From Streptomyces sp. RPA4-2 (GTDB lineage: Bacteria > Actinomycetota > Actinomycetes > Streptomycetales > Streptomycetaceae): a stretch of 64,000 nt of DNA. Every line of letters begins with the position of its first letter. Within the stretch, counting starts at the first letter, position 1. The position numbers and the translations under genes were made by a program. The DNA is taken from positions 8,432,001 to 8,496,000 of the forward strand of contig NZ_CP050975.2 in NCBI RefSeq assembly GCF_012273515.2, in the 5' to 3' direction. Positions 60,225 to 64,000 of the stretch are shown here, one piece after another. The notes under the pieces were generated by a model, which saw only the letters and a program-made list of their open reading frames with translations, made no database searches and was not told where the DNA came from.

Positions 60225-61088
60225 ATGGCACAGGTGTCAGTTGCCGGTCTCGGCAACATGGGTAAGGGCATGGTCCGCCGCCTGCTCGCGAAGGGACACG
60301 GGGTGACCGTCTGGAACCGGTCGCCCGCGGCCGTCGGTGAACTCGTAGCGTTGGGCGCTGAGCGCGCGGGCTCCGTAGCCGACCTGTTCGCCGCCGGGCC
60401 GGTGCTGTCGATGTTGGCCGATGACACCGCAGTCACCGCTGTCTTCGAGGAGTCAGTGCTCACGGAGGCGGGGCCGAACGCCGTCCACGTCAGCATGTCG
60501 ACGATCTCGGTTGCCGCCGGGCGCGCCATGGCCGAGCGGCACAAGGCCGCCGGAGTCGGCTATCTGGCCGTCCCGGTGCTGGGGCGCCCGGCCGTCGCGG
60601 AGGCGGGGCAGCTCAACCTGCTCGCCGCCGGTGACAGCGCGTTGGTCGACCTCCTGGAGCCGGTGTTCTCGGCGGTCGGCCGGCGCACCTGGAGGGTGGG
60701 GGAGCAGCCGTGGCAGGCCAACGTCGTGAAGATCACCATGAACCTGCTGATCATTCACGCGTTGGAGGCGATGGCGGAGGGCTTCACTCTGGCGGAACGC
60801 CACGGAGTCGACGCACACGACCTGCACGAGCTGATCACAGGAACCTTGCTGCCAGGCCCGGTGTACCAGGGCTACGGCAAGGAGATGTCGGACCGCGCTT
60901 ACCTGCCGGCCGGTTTCCGCACCGCCCTGGGCAACAAGGATCTCGGCCTGGCCGAAGCCGCCGCCGATTCGGTCGGACTGGAACTGCCCGCCATGCCAGC
61001 CCTGCGGCAGATGTTCCAGACCGCGATCAACCTGGGCATGGCTGACCACGACTGGGCGTCCATCGCGGAAGTGCTGCGAAAAGGCTGA
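60225..61088 (+). CDS. Beta-hydroxyacid dehydrogenase (6PGDH/HIBADH family)
   Basis: A 287-aa NAD(P)-dependent dehydrogenase. The N-terminal Rossmann motif is VSVAGLGNMGKGMVRRLLAK (GxGxMG) with NRSP after beta-2 (NADP-type). The signature strand/helix HVSMSTISVAAGRAMAERH replaces the usual DxSTxxP, and the catalytic Lys sits in NVVKITMNLLIIHALEAMAE. The C-terminal helical domain ends NLGMADHDWASIAEVLR. It oxidises a 3-hydroxyacid or reduces a semialdehyde/imine. ATG 60225 follows AGAAGGAG. It is second gene of the operon, 22 bp after the SDR. Confidence 0.9.
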   Translation: MAQVSVAGLGNMGKGMVRRLLAKGHGVTVWNRSPAAVGELVALGAERAGSVADLFAAGPVLSMLADDTAVTAVFEESVLTEAGPNAVHVSMSTISVAAGRAMAERHKAAGVGYLAVPVLGRPAVAEAGQLNLLAAGDSALVDLLEPVFSAVGRRTWRVGEQPWQANVVKITMNLLIIHALEAMAEGFTLAERHGVDAHDLHELITGTLLPGPVYQGYGKEMSDRAYLPAGFRTALGNKDLGLAEAAADSVGLELPAMPALRQMFQTAINLGMADHDWASIAEVLRKG

Positions 61089-61131
61089 CTGACGGACCAC
61101 CTCACCAATCCAATCCGAGGAGGATGTTTTC

Positions 61132-61716
61132 ATGGCGCTCGTGCCCTTGGTGACCAGGGAACTGATCGACCCGACCGATTTGCCGCTGATCGAGGCGGGG
61201 GAGGCGTCGTTCGGCAAGCTGCTGAACACGTGGCTGGCCATCGCCAACTGTCCGGGTATGTTCACCACGTACCTGCCGTTCGTCCGCGCAGTCAGCGGTC
61301 CTGGTGAGCTGGACCAGCGCATCAAGGAACTCACCGCGGTCTACGTGTCGTTGCTGAACCACTGCCGCTACACCACGAGCCATCGTTGTTACTCCGCGCT
61401 GGCGAAGGGGGTGAGCGAGGCGGACCTGGAGCGGCTGGCCGCCGGTGACTTCGCCTCCTTCACCAGCAGGGAGCAGCTTGCCCTTCGGTTCACCCACGCA
61501 CTCACGGTCGACCTGCCGCTGACCAGCCGCGACGACAGCGCGACCGGCGTCGGCCCCGAGTTGCTTTCGCAGGTGCGGGACAGCTTCGAGCCGCGGGAAC
61601 TCGTCGAGTTCGTCATGTCGGTCGGTTTGTGGAACGCTCTCACCCGCTTCCACCGGGTGATGGACTTCGATCTCGACCTCGGTGAGCCGCCGTCCGCGGT
61701 GGACGCCGCCGTCTGA
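61132..61716 (+). CDS. Carboxymuconolactone decarboxylase family protein (one Cys missing)
   Basis: A 194-aa CMD/AhpD-like protein. The motif reads NHCRYTTSHRC, so the first Cys and the His of CxxCxxxH are kept but the second Cys is Thr; another Cys follows the His. Surroundings (KELTAVYVSLLNHCRYTTSH, SREQLALRFTHALTVD) are typical. The change argues against thiol peroxidase action. The start ATG 61132 follows GGAGGA. It ends the SDR operon. A copy with its middle missing is at 47739-48023. Confidence 0.85.
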   Translation: MALVPLVTRELIDPTDLPLIEAGEASFGKLLNTWLAIANCPGMFTTYLPFVRAVSGPGELDQRIKELTAVYVSLLNHCRYTTSHRCYSALAKGVSEADLERLAAGDFASFTSREQLALRFTHALTVDLPLTSRDDSATGVGPELLSQVRDSFEPRELVEFVMSVGLWNALTRFHRVMDFDLDLGEPPSAVDAAV

Positions 61717-62465
61717 CGGCGGATGAGATGGTCACCGGGAGGGTGGCGAGCACGGACATCGGGGTCACGTTCCGACAGTTGTCGTCCATTCCGTGCACAC
61801 TCACCTTCGGCCCGGCTCGGTGCGGCCACTCGGGATTCCCGCGGGAGCGCGGCCTCTTCACCGGGCTGCGCCGAAGTCTCCGCCCCGGACTCTGCTTCGG
61901 CGGCGCGTCAAGGCCCGCCTCGAGCATCCCGCCGAATCACCGGCTTGTTCCGGTCCAGCGGAGTCGGACGCGGTGTCTGTTTCTTCGGGGCTCAGGCCAG
62001 TTCCCTGTGAGGGGCAGGCAAAGGCCTGTCGCTCCAGCGGCCGGACCCTGGAGCGGCAGACTGGCCCACGGCCACTGCGCGCACGCGGACTCACAACTCT
62101 GACCACGGACGTGCGGCGATACGCTGGTCGAATCGCGGCAGGTTTGACCTCCACGATCCGCTACGCCGACCACATCGGCACGCGCAGCGGCCGCACTCTG
62201 CCCGAGGCCATCCAGCACACCGCGCTGGCAGCCCAGAGCGCGGCGAAGAGCAATCGTGCTTTCCGAGGGTCCCGAGCCGAACCCGGGCGATCAGCCCAGG
62301 CGAGGTGCCCCCTTACCTGTCCCACGCCCGGTGGCTCCCTTGTCTGTTGCCGCTGAGTCGAAGCCGGCCATCGGTCCGGCGGCCCACCGGATCGTCGTCG
62401 GGATCACGGGATCCTGGGGTCCGGGCGTGGAACCGGCGGACGCGGCCTGCGACGCGCCGATCCGG
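61717..62465. other. Gene-free convergent region
   Basis: 750 bp between the CMD stop and the flavoprotein stop. Frames here have no family resemblance; one plus-strand stretch (TSTIRYADHIGTRSGRTLPE, about 62150) looks protein-like but is short and unassigned. A small hairpin CTCCAG/CTGGAG lies near 62032-62053. Confidence 0.5.
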
Positions 62466-64000
62466 TCAGTCGCGCTCCGACAGCGGCGCCCGCCGGGCGG
62501 GCTCCCGCTCCAGCGACCTGACGTCGGCCGAGACGCCGTGCATCAACTCGGCGATGGCGGTGGGGATGGGAGGGACGGGCTCGCGCCGCACCCCGGTCGT
62601 GGGGGACCACACAAGGTTGACTGTCAGGTCCGGGTCGGCATCGGGGTAGTCGGACCGGTTGTGGCAGCCGCGCGTCTCACGCCGCTCCAGCGCGCACTCG
62701 AGTGTCGCGCGAGCGGCGAGAACGGCGGACCTGAGGTTATAGGCGTACGCGAGGTCCTGGAAGCCGCCGATGTCGATGTGCACACCCATGTCCCCCATGC
62801 GGGCCTCGATCTCGTCGAGTTCGACGAGCCCGGCGGCCAGACCCGTCTCGTCCCGCACGACACCGGCGCGCTCCGTCATCAGGTGGCGCACCGACCGCAG
62901 CAGGGCCCGGACGTTCTGGTCGCCGTCGGCGGCCAGGAGCCGGTCCACGTCCGCCTCCGCGGCACGAACCGTCGCCGGCGACCGTCGCAGGGCGCTGAGT
63001 CCGGCCGAGTACTCCGCGGCGGCCCGGCCGGCGATTCGGCCGTAGACGAGCAGTTCGATCAGCGAGTTCTCCTCCAACCGGCTCGCGCCGTGCAGACCAC
63101 TGGCCGCCTCCCCGATCACGAAGAGTCCGTTGACATCGGTGCCGTGGTCCTCAGGCCGGACCCAGACACCGCCCATGGCGTATTGGGCGGTCGGCGCCAC
63201 CTCGATCGGGTCGCGGGTGATGTCGAGCATCTGCAGGTCCCACAGGGTCTGGTGCACCCGCGGCAGCCGCGACAGTACCGTCTCACGCGGCAGGTGGGAC
63301 AGGTCGAGCCACACACCGCCTGGCCGTGTGCCGCGGCCCTCCTTGATCTCCGTGTAGGACGCCGACGCCACCGTGTCCCGGCTGCAGAGTTCCATCCGCT
63401 CGGCGTCGTAGCGCGTCATGAACCGCTCACCGAGGTTGTTGAGCAGGACGCCACCCTCGTCGCGTGCCGCCTCGCTGACGAGCATGCCGGCCGCGCTCTC
63501 CGGCCTGATCAGCCCGAAGGGGTGGAACTGCACCAGCTCGGGGTCGCGCAACCGGGCGCCCGCCTCGACGGCGAGGCGGAAGGCGTCGCCGGTGTTCTCG
63601 TCGCGACGCGAGGAGGCACGTTTCCAGATGCGCGTGTGCCCTCCGGCCGCGAGGATCACGGAGTCGGCGTGCACGAGGTAGCGCGAGCCGTCGACGAGGT
63701 CGAATCCATAGGCACCGAACACCGTCCCGTCGTCGACCAGCAACCGGGTGACGTACACGCTCGGCAGGACGGGAATGGCGAGTTGCCTCACGCGTTCGCG
63801 GAGCGCTCGCCGCACCTCCGGGCCGGTGCGTTCGTCAGCGAAAACGCTGCGACGGTACGTCTGGTCGTCGAACCCGCGCTCGGCCGGCCCCCCGTGACCC
63901 TGCCGGTCGAGGCGCGTGCCGTAGCGCCCCGCGTCGTGGAAACCCTGCGCGGCACAGCGGGCCACGATCTGTGCGGTGCGTGGGTCGGCCAGCAGTCGGC
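62466..64000 (-). CDS. SdhA/FrdA/AprA-like FAD-dependent oxidoreductase (5' end outside window)
   Basis: At least 511 residues, reading open to the window edge; the N-terminal FAD GxGxxG region lies beyond 64000. Present: SVILAAGGHTRIWKRASS, the capping domain LQFHP-like ELVQFHPFGLIRPESA, the arginine/His catalytic region GERFMTRYDAERMELCSRD, the second FAD-binding motif FVIGEAASGLHGASRLEENS (a Gly-rich, HGAxRL element) and the SdhA-type C-terminal helix ending ERRETRGCHNRSDYPDAD. Members reduce or oxidise a C-C bond (succinate, fumarate, aspartate, urocanate-like). No iron-sulfur or anchor subunit is seen downstream, favouring a soluble enzyme. It may belong to the same catabolic island. Confidence 0.85.
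   Translation of the reverse strand, partial: RLLADPRTAQIVARCAAQGFHDAGRYGTRLDRQGHGGPAERGFDDQTYRRSVFADERTGPEVRRALRERVRQLAIPVLPSVYVTRLLVDDGTVFGAYGFDLVDGSRYLVHADSVILAAGGHTRIWKRASSRRDENTGDAFRLAVEAGARLRDPELVQFHPFGLIRPESAAGMLVSEAARDEGGVLLNNLGERFMTRYDAERMELCSRDTVASASYTEIKEGRGTRPGGVWLDLSHLPRETVLSRLPRVHQTLWDLQMLDITRDPIEVAPTAQYAMGGVWVRPEDHGTDVNGLFVIGEAASGLHGASRLEENSLIELLVYGRIAGRAAAEYSAGLSALRRSPATVRAAEADVDRLLAADGDQNVRALLRSVRHLMTERAGVVRDETGLAAGLVELDEIEARMGDMGVHIDIGGFQDLAYAYNLRSAVLAARATLECALERRETRGCHNRSDYPDADPDLTVNLVWSPTTGVRREPVPPIPTAIAELMHGVSADVRSLEREPARRAPLSERD

Overview
The window is GC-rich DNA of an actinomycete, most probably Streptomyces or a close relative. The evidence is strongly GC-biased third codon positions, frequent GTG starts, SpoIIE/GAF/PAS phosphatases, large LuxR (LAL) and BTAD regulators, a DUF5134 protein and a QcrB-type cytochrome b. 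No rRNA, tRNA or CRISPR array was seen, and almost no translation or replication machinery. It reads as accessory chromosome.

Region A (1-33 kb) is a patchwork of short stress and detoxification transcription units. Genes: a LuxC/LuxE-like acid-reducing pair behind a PIG-L deacetylase, a ferredoxin reductase, a methyltransferase, an orphan cytochrome b, several alpha/beta hydrolases, two small cupins, an AhpD-like carboxymuconolactone decarboxylase, an OsmC protein, an NmrA-type epimerase, an MFS pump, an intact pyruvate dehydrogenase E1 and two LAL regulators. At least a dozen of these units are preceded by nearly the same promoter, TGTCACA-N16-(G/T)GTC, on whichever strand the gene lies. 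This matches the known ECF41 (SigJ-type) sigma-factor consensus and its usual targets (carboxymuconolactone decarboxylases, oxidoreductases, epimerases). The sigma gene itself is not in the window. The motif is absent after about 33 kb.

Region B (33-39.3 kb) holds two neighbouring PAS/SpoIIE phosphatase genes (the first still under the ECF41-type promoter) and then a graveyard of fragments: IS110 transposase, ATP-dependent DNA ligase and thioredoxin reductase.

Region C (39.3-64 kb) looks like a catabolic island. It has a GntR regulator, a fused E1 plus E2 of an acetoin/branched-chain type 2-oxoacid dehydrogenase, a 1015-aa BTAD regulator, folD, an aromatic-acid-type MFS transporter, a metallo-beta-lactamase-fold hydrolase, an M24 (creatinase/DddP-like) protein, a bicupin and a VOC dioxygenase-like protein. 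It continues with purU, a LigM/DesA-type tetrahydrofolate-dependent O-demethylase, metF, an atypical SDR, a beta-hydroxyacid dehydrogenase, a CMD protein and part of an SdhA/FrdA-like flavoprotein running off the right edge. LigM-like + MetF + FolD + PurU form a complete route from a substrate methyl group through methyl-, methylene- and formyl-THF to formate. The parent substrate is not identifiable.

An unusual theme is collapse with the ends retained. Several genes persist as short forms keeping both termini while the middle is gone: a 2-hydroxyacid dehydrogenase, an epimerase, a VOC protein, an SDR-to-CMD operon and a 3-kb regulator gene. Four of these five have an intact relative elsewhere in the window. 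An E2 gene beside intact aceE has an amber codon exactly at the lipoyl-lysine position. A 162-bp MITE with 29-bp flanking inverted repeats supplies the stop codon of the OsmC gene. All assignments are read by eye from sequence and translations; no searches were run.
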